Shown here: one piece after another, positions 8,418 to 15,553 of the stretch
Layout: each line of letters starts with the position of its first letter
Numbering within the stretch: position 1 is the first letter of the stretch
Assembly: GCF_029382225.1 (NCBI RefSeq)
Contig: NZ_JARLTC010000007.1
Location: 1-64,000, forward strand
Length of the DNA: 64,000 nucleotides
Reading direction: 5' to 3'
Origin: Spongiactinospora sp. TRM90649
Lineage (GTDB): Bacteria; Actinomycetota; Actinomycetes; Streptosporangiales; Streptosporangiaceae
Position numbers and translations under genes: made by a program
The notes under the pieces: generated by a model
What the model saw: only the letters and a program-made list of their open reading frames with translations
What the model was told of the DNA's origin: nothing
The model's database searches: none

Positions 8418-9436
8418 AGAGCGGCCCGCGCGGCTTCCAGCAGCCCGGTGTCGCGGTCGAGCAGGATCACGGTGTCCACCCGCGATTCCCGCCACGCGGC
8501 GAGCCGGTCGGTGATCGCCCCGAGGGGGCCGAGCAGTGCCACCTCCTCCAGCAGCCGGTCCGGCACCGCCATCGTGGCCGCCGCCTTGTCGCCGTCGGCG
8601 AAGTGCTTGCGCACATCGTGAGCCGCGCCCTCGTAGCCCATCTGGGCGACCACGTCGGCATAGGTGTTGCGCACCCCGGGAGCGGCGGCGCCTATCAGGT
8701 GGGCGTACAGCGGGCGCAGTTTGTCGCGCCCTTCCTCGACCGTGGGGGCTTGGGCCACGTACAGGATGGGGCAGATCTTCACGTCGGCGGCGGATCGCCC
8801 GGCCCGCGCGATGCCCTCGTCCAGCGGGGCGCAGAGGGCGGCCTCGTGTTCGGGGGCGTACATGCCCGGCAGCCAGCCGTCGGCCAGTTCGCCGGTGAGG
8901 GTCAGGTTGTGCGGGCCGATGGCGGCCAGGTAGATGGGCAGGTACGGGCGCAGCGGCGTCATGTCGGCGCGGATCGGCCTGGCCCGGCCGGTCGAGCCCG
9001 GCCCGGTGTACGGCAGCGGGTAGATCTCCCCGTCGTACCGGACGCGCTCCTCGTGGGCGATTATCCTGCGGACGATCTCGACGTACTCGCGGGTCCGGCG
9101 CAGCGGACGCTCGTAGGGCCGGCCGTGCCAGCCTTCGACGATCCACGGGACCGACAGGCCGAGCCCCAGCACGAACCGGCCGTGCGACAGGACGTCGAGC
9201 GTCATCGCGGTCATCGCCGTCGCCGCGGGCGTCCGGGCCGGGATCTGCATGATGGCGGTGCCCAGCTCGATCCGCTCGGTGACCGCGGCGAGGTAGCCCA
9301 GCACGCTGACGGCGTCCGGCCCGTACTCCTCCACGCTCCAGACCGAATCGACGCCGATCCGCTCGGCGTGCCGGATGACGGGGAGCAACCGCTCGATGGG
9401 TTCTCCTCCGTAGCCCATGGCCAGTCCCAGCCGCAT
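8414..9436 (-). CDS. LLM-class flavin/F420-dependent oxidoreductase in the RiPP operon
   Basis: Luciferase-like (TIM-barrel) oxidoreductase of 340 residues. The N-terminal strand MRLGLAMGYGG, the segment ERIELGTAIMQIPARTP and the GRFVLGLGLSVPW loop are typical of F420- or FMN-using LLM enzymes. It is tightly coupled to the MATE gene and lies 20 bases after the YcaO gene, so it probably acts on the peptide as a tailoring enzyme (hydroxylation, reduction or backbone oxidation). The cofactor and exact reaction cannot be read from the sequence. A second, unrelated LLM protein is at 56031. Confidence 0.85.
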   Translation of the reverse strand: MRLGLAMGYGGEPIERLLPVIRHAERIGVDSVWSVEEYGPDAVSVLGYLAAVTERIELGTAIMQIPARTPAATAMTAMTLDVLSHGRFVLGLGLSVPWIVEGWHGRPYERPLRRTREYVEIVRRIIAHEERVRYDGEIYPLPYTGPGSTGRARPIRADMTPLRPYLPIYLAAIGPHNLTLTGELADGWLPGMYAPEHEAALCAPLDEGIARAGRSAADVKICPILYVAQAPTVEEGRDKLRPLYAHLIGAAAPGVRNTYADVVAQMGYEGAAHDVRKHFADGDKAAATMAVPDRLLEEVALLGPLGAITDRLAAWRESRVDTVILLDRDTGLLEAARAAL

Positions 9437-9456
9437 GCACTTTCCTCTCGTAGTGG

Positions 9457-11307
9457 TCAGGCGAACGGCAGCGGCCGCCGTACGAGGTCGTCCTCGGTGA
9501 GCGGTCCGGGAACCCAGCCCCGGGCGACGGGCTCGTTCAGCAGCCGGGAGCCGCCGAGGAACGGGAAGGCGGCCGGCGCGTTGCAGTACAGGCCGGGCAC
9601 CAGCACCCGGGCCACGCTCAGCCCGGCCGCCCGCACGTCCCGGGTCGTCAGATCGACCGCGTACGCCCGCAGCCCCTGTTCGCGGAGCGAGGACAGCGGG
9701 CCGTTGGTCTCCGGTGGCAGCGGCGGGCCGGACGGGGCGCGCAGCCGGTCCAGCGCGGCGTCCTGCATGCGCTCGTCGAGGTAGACCTGGACGTTCACAC
9801 GCACGTCGTTGAGGTCTTTCCAGTCAGGGCGCAGGCCGTCGAGATAGGCGCGGTCCGGCCGGTGGGCCAGGTACGGCCGGCGCGTGATCGTGCCGGCCCG
9901 GACCCCGCGCCAGAAGCCGCCGTCGCCGTCGAGCAGTTCCCGGGCGGTCTCATAGGTGCCGATCGCCTCGGTGAACGCCTTGGCGGCGGCTTCCTCGGCG
10001 GTGGCCCGGCAGGCGCTGCCGAAGCCCACCACCCGGTGCCGCCGATCTTCGACGAAGGCGGCGGCCACCATCGCGTCGAACGACGAGGGGACGCGCAGCA
10101 GCGAGACCGTGAGCCCGGCCTGCGCGGCTTCCCGCAGCGCGTCCGCCAGGGGACCGGCCGGCGGCGGGGGAAGCGGGGAGGCCGGAGCGCCGCTCATCCA
10201 CCACAGCGTCACCGCGTCGCGTTCCAGCACTTCCCGCAGCGCCGCCACCCGTGCCGCAGAGGGCGTGTCAGCGGCGGCGGTACCGGCCAGCACGGGGTAG
10301 TTGGCAGGCGGCTCGTGCGCGCGCGGGCCGCGGTAGTAGTTGACGTACGCCAGCGAGGCGGGGACCAGGACGCGCCCGCCGCCGAACAGGTCCTCGGCGG
10401 CCGTCCAGGCGATCTCAAGATCGGCCGTCATCGGGGTGAACGGGAACCCGCGCGCCTCGTACTGGCTCTTGGAGTAGAGCGCGAAGTCCCGCGGATCGGC
10501 CGCGGGCTCCGCCAGCTCACGAAAGGCGGCGCGCGGCAGTCCCTTGGGCACGTGGTTGGCGCAGTAGCGTTCGGCGGCCTCGCCGATCGCCGCCCGGCGG
10601 GCCATGTCCTCGCCGCCCACGCTGGCGCCGCCGGTGACCGGGTCGGCGACCCAGGGCTGACGTGCCAGATGGGCGGAGTAGGAGACGAGACCGGAGATGA
10701 CGCCCGGACGGTCCCGGCGTACCTTTCTGATCAGTCCGAGGCGGTCGTCGATCAGCAGGCGTCCGGCGTCGGCGTCCGCACGGACCGGGACGGCCGGACC
10801 ACCGGGCAACGGCAGCACCGGGCGGTCCGACACCGCGACCGTCTGATCCGCTCTTCCCTGGGACACCGTCCGCAGGCGCCCATGGATCGTCTCGCCCGCC
10901 AGGTGGGCCATGACGTCTGCGGCCAGCAACGCCGCCGCGACCCCGGCGACCTCGGTGGGGCTCTCCTCATCGTCCTGCTCCGATGGGAGCCGACCGTCGG
11001 CGGCCAGCAGTCGCGCCCGCAGATCGGCATAGGTGACTCCGCCCGGGACGGTGAACGGTCCGACATGGACTCGCCCGGCGTCGGTATGGCTGCGATGCCA
11101 TGAGACGCCGGCGTCGGCGCACCTGATGTCGAGATCCCGCCAGTGGCGGTCGGGCAGGCCGGCGGCGCATGAGACGAGGAGATCGGCTCCTGTGACGGTC
11201 TCGATGCCTCGCGGGGTCATGACCACTTCACCCACCGGAGCCAGAAGAACGGCCACGGCCCGCGCGACCCGGTCATGGCCCTCCACCAGCAGTCGTGGCC
11301 GCCGCAC
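9457..11307 (-). CDS. Fused E1-like/YcaO azoline-forming cyclodehydratase
   Basis: ATP-dependent cyclodehydratase of 616 residues. The C-terminal YcaO domain (about residues 195-616) has the ATP/Mg motifs GEAAERYCAN (242-251) and REVLERDA (358-365) and ends in a proline-containing RRPLPFA tail, as in active YcaO proteins. Residues 1-180 look like a degenerate E1/ThiF-like partner domain. No CxxC zinc pairs were seen there. Start chosen at GTG 11307 because GAGAGGAG lies 5 bases upstream; the longer frame to 11394 would overlap the precursor stop region. It follows the precursor peptide by 67 bases that contain a strong hairpin. Expected role: making thiazoline/oxazoline from Cys, Ser or Thr of the peptide at 11375-11479. 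Thioamide formation is less likely because no TfuA partner was seen. Confidence 0.88.
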   Translation of the reverse strand: MRRPRLLVEGHDRVARAVAVLLAPVGEVVMTPRGIETVTGADLLVSCAAGLPDRHWRDLDIRCADAGVSWHRSHTDAGRVHVGPFTVPGGVTYADLRARLLAADGRLPSEQDDEESPTEVAGVAAALLAADVMAHLAGETIHGRLRTVSQGRADQTVAVSDRPVLPLPGGPAVPVRADADAGRLLIDDRLGLIRKVRRDRPGVISGLVSYSAHLARQPWVADPVTGGASVGGEDMARRAAIGEAAERYCANHVPKGLPRAAFRELAEPAADPRDFALYSKSQYEARGFPFTPMTADLEIAWTAAEDLFGGGRVLVPASLAYVNYYRGPRAHEPPANYPVLAGTAAADTPSAARVAALREVLERDAVTLWWMSGAPASPLPPPPAGPLADALREAAQAGLTVSLLRVPSSFDAMVAAAFVEDRRHRVVGFGSACRATAEEAAAKAFTEAIGTYETARELLDGDGGFWRGVRAGTITRRPYLAHRPDRAYLDGLRPDWKDLNDVRVNVQVYLDERMQDAALDRLRAPSGPPLPPETNGPLSSLREQGLRAYAVDLTTRDVRAAGLSVARVLVPGLYCNAPAAFPFLGGSRLLNEPVARGWVPGPLTEDDLVRRPLPFA

Positions 11308-11331
11308 TCGGGCTCCTCTCGTCGATGTGAA

Positions 11332-11356
11332 GGCCGGGGCCGCGGGGACCCCGGCC
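11332..11356 (-). terminator. Hairpin between precursor and YcaO genes
   Basis: A perfect 8-bp stem (GGCCGGGG with CCCCGGCC) around a 9-base loop lies between the precursor stop and the YcaO ribosome site. No T-tract follows, so it is probably not a complete intrinsic terminator. It could act as a partial terminator or mRNA stabiliser that gives more precursor than enzyme, a common arrangement in RiPP operons. Confidence 0.55.
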
Positions 11357-11374
11357 CGGTGCCCGGGACGACGA

Positions 11375-11479
11375 CTACTCGTCCTCCTCCTCACGCCATT
11401 CGAACGGCGAGTCCACCGCGGGGGTGTGGGACTTCAGGCACTGCGTGTCTTCGGGCTCGGCGAAACCTGGGTGCGCCAT
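11375..11479 (-). CDS. Candidate RiPP precursor peptide (34 aa)
   Basis: Short open frame starting at ATG 11479 with a near-perfect AAGGAGG ribosome site 6 bases upstream, and ending with TAG at 11375. The product begins MAHPGFAEPED, has a central TQCLKSHTPAVDS and ends FEWREEEDE. Thr12, Cys14, Ser17, Thr19 and Ser24 can be cyclised; His18, Trp28 and the acidic tail could also bind metal. It is directly upstream of the YcaO gene, and its leader region carries a Nur-like box, so it is separately controlled. It matches no precursor family I know. The leader/core boundary is not evident: the charged C-terminus could be a follower or part of the ligand. Confidence 0.72.
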   Translation of the reverse strand: MAHPGFAEPEDTQCLKSHTPAVDSPFEWREEEDE

Positions 11480-11530
11480 GTGCGTCCTCCTTAGGTCGCG
11501 CATATCGCCAGCTCTGCGTGCAATATGCAG

Positions 11531-11547
11531 TTGCGAACACCTTGCAA
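11531..11547. promoter_or_regulatory. Nur-like box upstream of the precursor gene
   Basis: TTGCGA-ACACC-TTGCAA matches the Streptomyces Nur (nickel-responsive Fur-family repressor) consensus tTGCaa-N5-ttGCAA, with complete outer TTGC...GCAA arms. It lies 52 bases before the precursor ATG, in the 104-bp gap after the FhuF-like gene. On the minus strand a plausible promoter precedes it (TTGTAT, 18 bases, TAAAGT), placing the box just past the -10, where a repressor would block transcription. The core TCGCAACTGCA (minus strand) recurs at 22005-22015. Consensus recalled from published work; no scan was run. Confidence 0.65.
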
Positions 11548-11583
11548 TAACTTTAAGCACAGGTCCGCGGCCGATACAAGAAA

Positions 11584-12273
11584 TCACTCTTCGAGTAATG
11601 CGCAGTCGGCACACTTGGTCCCATCCGGAACCCGGTAATAGAGGCAGCAGGTGGTGCGCCGAAATGTGAGGTCCGGTGCGAGCACGCCTTTTCCGGCCAG
11701 GCCGCCACGGCCGAGCAGCGTGGTGAGCAGCCGTCGCGCGGGGGCGGTGAGGTCCGGTCGTGCCGCCACGACGGAACGGCCGGCCTCCGCCAGTGCGGAG
11801 GCGGCGTTGCCGTACAGCAGCCCGGACGCGACCCTGACCCGTAACCCGGCGGCCAACGGTTCCAGATGCCCGCGGACCACCGTCTCGTACAGCAGGTCAG
11901 CGGCCTCCTCTTCGGTGCCGACCCGTCGGCCGGAGAGCGTCTTCAGGCGTAGCCGGGGTCCATCGTCGGCGCGGTCGAGCGCGGACAGATCGGGGAGCAC
12001 CCCATGGCCGAGCACCGCGCCGAGCGCCGGGGACCACAGTCGCGCGGCGTGTCCCAACTGCGCGATCGACGCGCCGACCCGCAGTTCATCCGTACCGTAC
12101 TTGGCCGCCGTGGCCTCGACCAGATCCGTGAAGCCCCGCTCGTAGTCATATCTCACGCTGTGCCAGCCGGCATCGTCGCCGCCGATCTGAAGGACGAAGA
12201 AGGGGCCGTATTCGGCCACCTCTGCCATGGACGCGTGAAGCGACGCCGAGAACGACGATCCCTGCGGTTCCAA
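11584..12273 (-). CDS. FhuF-like [2Fe-2S] ferric/metallophore reductase
   Basis: Protein of 229 residues whose last 25 residues hold the FhuF cluster motif: Cys209-Cys210, ten residues, Cys221, two residues, Cys224. The upstream part (GASIAQLGHAARLWSPALGAVL) is also typical of FhuF. FhuF proteins reduce metal-siderophore complexes in the cytoplasm to release the metal. The gene starts 2 bases after the stop of importer 2's ATPase. The start is a TTG at 12273 with GGAG about 10 bases upstream; ATG 12228 is an alternative that would cut into the conserved region. Its presence beside a cobalamin riboswitch and Nur-like boxes raises the idea of reductive release of Co(III) or of iron. Confidence 0.82.
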   Translation of the reverse strand: MEPQGSSFSASLHASMAEVAEYGPFFVLQIGGDDAGWHSVRYDYERGFTDLVEATAAKYGTDELRVGASIAQLGHAARLWSPALGAVLGHGVLPDLSALDRADDGPRLRLKTLSGRRVGTEEEAADLLYETVVRGHLEPLAAGLRVRVASGLLYGNAASALAEAGRSVVAARPDLTAPARRLLTTLLGRGGLAGKGVLAPDLTFRRTTCCLYYRVPDGTKCADCALLEE

Positions 12274-12275
12274 GG

Positions 12276-13091
12276 CTATGGTGCTCCATTCCTGGGAAAT
12301 GGCAGGGCCGGAAATCCGGTTCTCAGGACCACCTGTGGGACCCCGTTCTCCGGGTGTTCGGTGACCTCGGCGTCAACCCGGTAGACAGCGGCGAACAGGG
12401 CGGGAGTGAGCACCTCACGGGGAGTTCCCATCGCCACGACGGCTCCGGCGTCCATCACGCAGATGCGGTCGCAGAACGCGGCGGCCAGGTTGAGGTCGTG
12501 CAGCGCGATCACCGCGGTGACCCCCAGCCCGCGCACCAGCCGCAGCGCGTCGAGCTGGTGGCGCAGGTCCAGGTGGTTGGTCGGTTCGTCCAGCACCATC
12601 GTGCCGGGCTGCTGCGCGAGCGCCCGGGCGATGAGCACCCGCTGCTTCTCGCCGCCCGACAGCCGGTCGAAGGGCGCGTACGCCAGCCCGGCCACGTCCA
12701 GCCGCTCCAGTGCGCCCGCGATGATCGCCCGGTCGTCGGCGTCGTCGCCGTCGAACGCGCGCTTGTGCGGGGTGCGGCCCATCGCGACCACGTCGTAGAC
12801 CGTGAGGTCGAAGTCGCCGGCCGTCTCCTGGAGCACCGCGGCCATCCTGCGGGCGAGCCACTGTCCCGGCATCCGCCAGACGTCCCGCCCGTCCAGCAGC
12901 ACCCGCCCGGAGGTGGGGCGCCGCGCCCGGTAGAAGGTCCGCAACAGGGTGGACTTGCCCGCCCCGTTGGGGCCGGCCAGCCCGAGCACCTCGCCGGGCG
13001 CGACGTCTAACGTCACTCCCCTGACGAGATCCTTTCCTGCGACGCGCACCGACACGTCCTGTACGGCAAGCGCCGCCGCTCTCGCCGTCAC
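12276..13091 (-). CDS. Metallophore-type ABC ATPase (importer 2, riboswitch-controlled)
   Basis: FepC/BtuD-type ATPase of 271 residues with Walker A GPNGAGKST, Q-loop VLQETAGDFD, signature LSGGEKQ, Walker B MVLDEPTNHLD and ALHDLNLAA. GTG start at 13091 overlaps the permease stop (GTGA). The post-Q-loop segment TVYDVVAMGRTPHK makes it a close paralogue of the ATPase at 4698. It is third in the operon that starts with the cobalamin riboswitch, then leads into the FhuF-like gene, the precursor and YcaO. Confidence 0.9.
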   Translation of the reverse strand: MTARAAALAVQDVSVRVAGKDLVRGVTLDVAPGEVLGLAGPNGAGKSTLLRTFYRARRPTSGRVLLDGRDVWRMPGQWLARRMAAVLQETAGDFDLTVYDVVAMGRTPHKRAFDGDDADDRAIIAGALERLDVAGLAYAPFDRLSGGEKQRVLIARALAQQPGTMVLDEPTNHLDLRHQLDALRLVRGLGVTAVIALHDLNLAAAFCDRICVMDAGAVVAMGTPREVLTPALFAAVYRVDAEVTEHPENGVPQVVLRTGFPALPFPRNGAP

Positions 13092-14173
13092 CGCGATCGC
13101 CTCCGCATGAGCCACAGGAAGAAGGGGCCGCCGACCAGCGCGGTGATGATCCCGACCGGAATCTCCTCCGGGGAGATCAGCGTCCGGGCGAACAGGTCGG
13201 CCACGATGAGGAACGCCGCCCCGAGCAGCGCCGTGGCGGGCAGCGCCCGCCGATGGTCGGCGCCGATCAGCAGCCGCACTACATGCGGCATGATCAGCCC
13301 GACGAACCCGATCGACCCGCTGACCGCGACGATGGCGCCGATCATGACCGCCACCAGCACGAACAGCGCCGCCCGGAGGCGGTGCACGTCCAGCCCCAGC
13401 GCGGCGGCGGCCTCCTCCCCGGCCAGGAACAGGTTCAGGGGACGGGAGACGCCGAGCAGTACGGCGGTGCCCAGCAGCACGGCCGCCGCGGGCACCCACA
13501 CCACCTGCCAGGTGGTGCCCGCCAGGCCGCCGAGCATCCAGCGCAGCGCCGACTGCGTCTTGTGCGGGTCACTGGAGGTCACCACCAGGAACCCGGCCAC
13601 CGCCGAGAGCACTTCGGCCATCGCGACTCCGGCCAGCACCAGCCGTACGGTGGTCATCCGCCCGCCCGACCTGGCCAGGAAGTAGACCGCCACCAGCGCG
13701 GCCAGCGCCCCGGCGAACGCCGCCACCGGCAGCGAGAACGCCCCGAACAGGGTCAGGCCGAACACCACCACGCTCACCGCGCCGACGGTGGCGCCCGACG
13801 ACACGCCGAGCAGCATCGGATCGGCCAGCGGGTTGCGGACCAGGGCCTGCAGCGCCATCCCGCACACCGAAAGCCCCGCCCCGATGACCGCGCACAGCAG
13901 TACGCGCGGCAGTCGTACGTCCATGACGATGGTCTCCCGCACGGGCGACCAGACCGGCTCGGCCAGCGCGGGATGGATCCGATGCGCCAGGATGCCCCAC
14001 ACCTGCTCCGGCGGCAGGGCGATCGACCCGGCCGCGATGCCCGCCGTGGCCGCCACGCCTAGCAGTACCACCAGCAGCCCGAGCAGCAGTGGGTAGGGTG
14101 CCCCCGGCCGCCGCGACGGGAGCCGGGCCGCCGGGGCATCGACGGCCCGGGCGTCCTCGGTCAGCTCCTTCAC
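13088..14173 (-). CDS. FecCD-family ABC permease (importer 2)
   Basis: BtuC/FecCD-type permease of 361 residues and about 10 membrane segments. Family motifs are LPRVLLCAVIGAGLS, QALVRNPLADPMLLGVSSGA and GLIMPHVVRLLIGADHRRALP. The GTG at 14173 overlaps the stop of the binding protein gene and fits the length of the other two permeases. Upstream extension of the frame lies inside the binding protein gene and is rejected. Confidence 0.9.
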   Translation of the reverse strand: MKELTEDARAVDAPAARLPSRRPGAPYPLLLGLLVVLLGVAATAGIAAGSIALPPEQVWGILAHRIHPALAEPVWSPVRETIVMDVRLPRVLLCAVIGAGLSVCGMALQALVRNPLADPMLLGVSSGATVGAVSVVVFGLTLFGAFSLPVAAFAGALAALVAVYFLARSGGRMTTVRLVLAGVAMAEVLSAVAGFLVVTSSDPHKTQSALRWMLGGLAGTTWQVVWVPAAAVLLGTAVLLGVSRPLNLFLAGEEAAAALGLDVHRLRAALFVLVAVMIGAIVAVSGSIGFVGLIMPHVVRLLIGADHRRALPATALLGAAFLIVADLFARTLISPEEIPVGIITALVGGPFFLWLMRRRSR

Positions 14174-15177
14174 TTGAACCGGTCGGCGTGAATCTGGCGG
14201 GCCAGCGCCTCGACCGCCGACGGCGTCCGTACCCCGAGCACCACCGACGACAGCGGCAGCACCGCGAACCGCTGCTTCTTGATCGCCGGAACATCGGCGA
14301 GCGCCGGGTTGGACAGCAGGAACCGCTTCTTGTCGGCGACCGGCTGATCCCCGTAGTCGTAGATGACGATCCATTCCGGAGCGCGCTCGGCGACCTGCTC
14401 GAACGACACGTCGCCCCAGACCTTGCCCAGATCGGCGAACAGGTTCTCGGCGCCGGCCAGCTTGACGACCTCGTTGCCGACGCCCCGGCCACCGGCCGTG
14501 AAGGCGGTCTTGTCACCGCTGTCGTAGACGAACAGTTTGACCGGGGCGACCCCGGCCAGCTTCTCCTCGACCCCGTCGAGAGTGGCGTGCAGCGTCGCGA
14601 GGAGGGGGTCGGCGCGCTCGGGAACGCCAAAGATCTTGGCGAGGTTGCGGATCTCCTGGTCGATCATGGCCATCGTCACCGGACCGTCGGCGCACTCCTC
14701 GATGTTGAGGTAGGTGCGGATACCGGCTTTGCTCAGGACGTCGCGGCCGCGCCCCTCCTTCTCGTCGAAGGTGCTGGAGAAACCGCCGTAGACGAAGTCC
14801 GGCTCTTCGGCCAGCAACGCCTCATAGGCCGGGTACTTCGGCGACAGCACCTTCACGCCCTCGTAGGCGGCCTGATACTCGGGGAGGATCTTGTCGTCGA
14901 GGTAGCCGGTGCCGACCATGGACTCTTCCAGCCCGAGCGCCAGCAGCACCTCGGTGGCGTGCTGGTTGAGCGACACCGCGCGCCGGGGCGGGCGCTCGTA
15001 GGTGGTCTTGACGCCGCAGTTGTCGAGGGTGACCGGGAAACCCGCGGGCGCGGAGGCGGAAGCCGGGGCGGCCTGCCTGACGTCGGCGGGCGCGCCCCCG
15101 CACCCGGCGAGCAGCGCGCCGGCGATGAGGGCGGACAGCGGGGCGAGCAGCAGGAACGAAGGACGTCTGCCCGTCAT
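14170..15177 (-). CDS. Metallophore-type ABC substrate-binding lipoprotein (importer 2)
   Basis: FepB/BtuF-class lipoprotein of 335 residues. Signal peptide with lipobox LLAGC, acylated Cys26. The mature part carries LDNCGVKT and PPRRAVSLNQHATEVLLALGL, close to the binding protein at 2547. The ATG at 15177 has GAGAGGAA 6 bases upstream. It is the first gene after the cobalamin riboswitch. Its substrate could therefore be cobalamin, a cobalt chelate or the cluster's own metallated peptide. Sequence similarity to the other two binding proteins in this RiPP cluster favours a chelate of the cluster's product. Confidence 0.88.
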   Translation of the reverse strand: MTGRRPSFLLLAPLSALIAGALLAGCGGAPADVRQAAPASASAPAGFPVTLDNCGVKTTYERPPRRAVSLNQHATEVLLALGLEESMVGTGYLDDKILPEYQAAYEGVKVLSPKYPAYEALLAEEPDFVYGGFSSTFDEKEGRGRDVLSKAGIRTYLNIEECADGPVTMAMIDQEIRNLAKIFGVPERADPLLATLHATLDGVEEKLAGVAPVKLFVYDSGDKTAFTAGGRGVGNEVVKLAGAENLFADLGKVWGDVSFEQVAERAPEWIVIYDYGDQPVADKKRFLLSNPALADVPAIKKQRFAVLPLSSVVLGVRTPSAVEALARQIHADRFK

Positions 15178-15340
15178 GGAAGGTTCCTCTCACGGAATCT
15201 GCACGACGGGGCGGTAACTCCGGGATCCGGGAAACGGCATGGCGCAGACGTCGGCGCGGTGCCCGCGCGGCATCGCCGATCGGCGCGTCGGCCATGTCGG
15301 CCCGCTCCTCTCCGGGGAGATCCGCCCCAGTTCATCGAGG

Positions 15341-15491
15341 AGGCGACCGCGTGAGTCTCCTGGCTCTCGGGTCGAAGCTCGCCCCCGCCTTCCCACCCCG
15401 AGTGGGGCAGTGGCTCGGTGGGGGTCCGCTCGCCGATCACAGTGGCGGGACCGCGCCGGATTCACACCGGCTTCCTCGTCCGCGCTCGCCT
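15341..15491 (-). promoter_or_regulatory. Cobalamin riboswitch
   Basis: Read on the minus strand, this leader shows the B12-aptamer signatures in order: a GGAAGCCGGTG segment, GAATCCGGCGCGGTCCCGCC followed by ACTGTGA, the GGGAAGGCG element, and the B12 box AGCCAGGAGAC (15355-15365). A closing P1 helix can be formed by AGGCGA at 15486-15491 and TCGCCT at 15341-15346. It lies about 160 bases before the lipoprotein gene of importer 2, in the 376-bp gap after the ABC exporter pair. Expected effect: adenosylcobalamin or cobalamin lowers expression of 15177-12276 and possibly of all genes down to 7104. The remaining leader (15178-15340) would be the expression platform; it has GC-rich inverted repeats but I could not assign an exact switch. 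Confidence 0.92.
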
Positions 15492-15553
15492 TTCCGTCAT
15501 CTTTTCATGAACCCGATCGATTCCCTAGGCGTCTGCGTGCGATGAGTCCTGGA

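Noticed and set aside
8418..9440. MATE frame open in frame to 9440 (778 codons)
   Set aside because: The upstream 341 codons are a shadow of the LLM gene. The GTG at 8417 overlaps the LLM stop and fits MATE length.
11519..11536. A second Nur-like box overlapping the first at the precursor (GTGCAA...TTGCGA)
   Set aside because: Spacing between half-sites is 7, not 5, so it does not meet the consensus.
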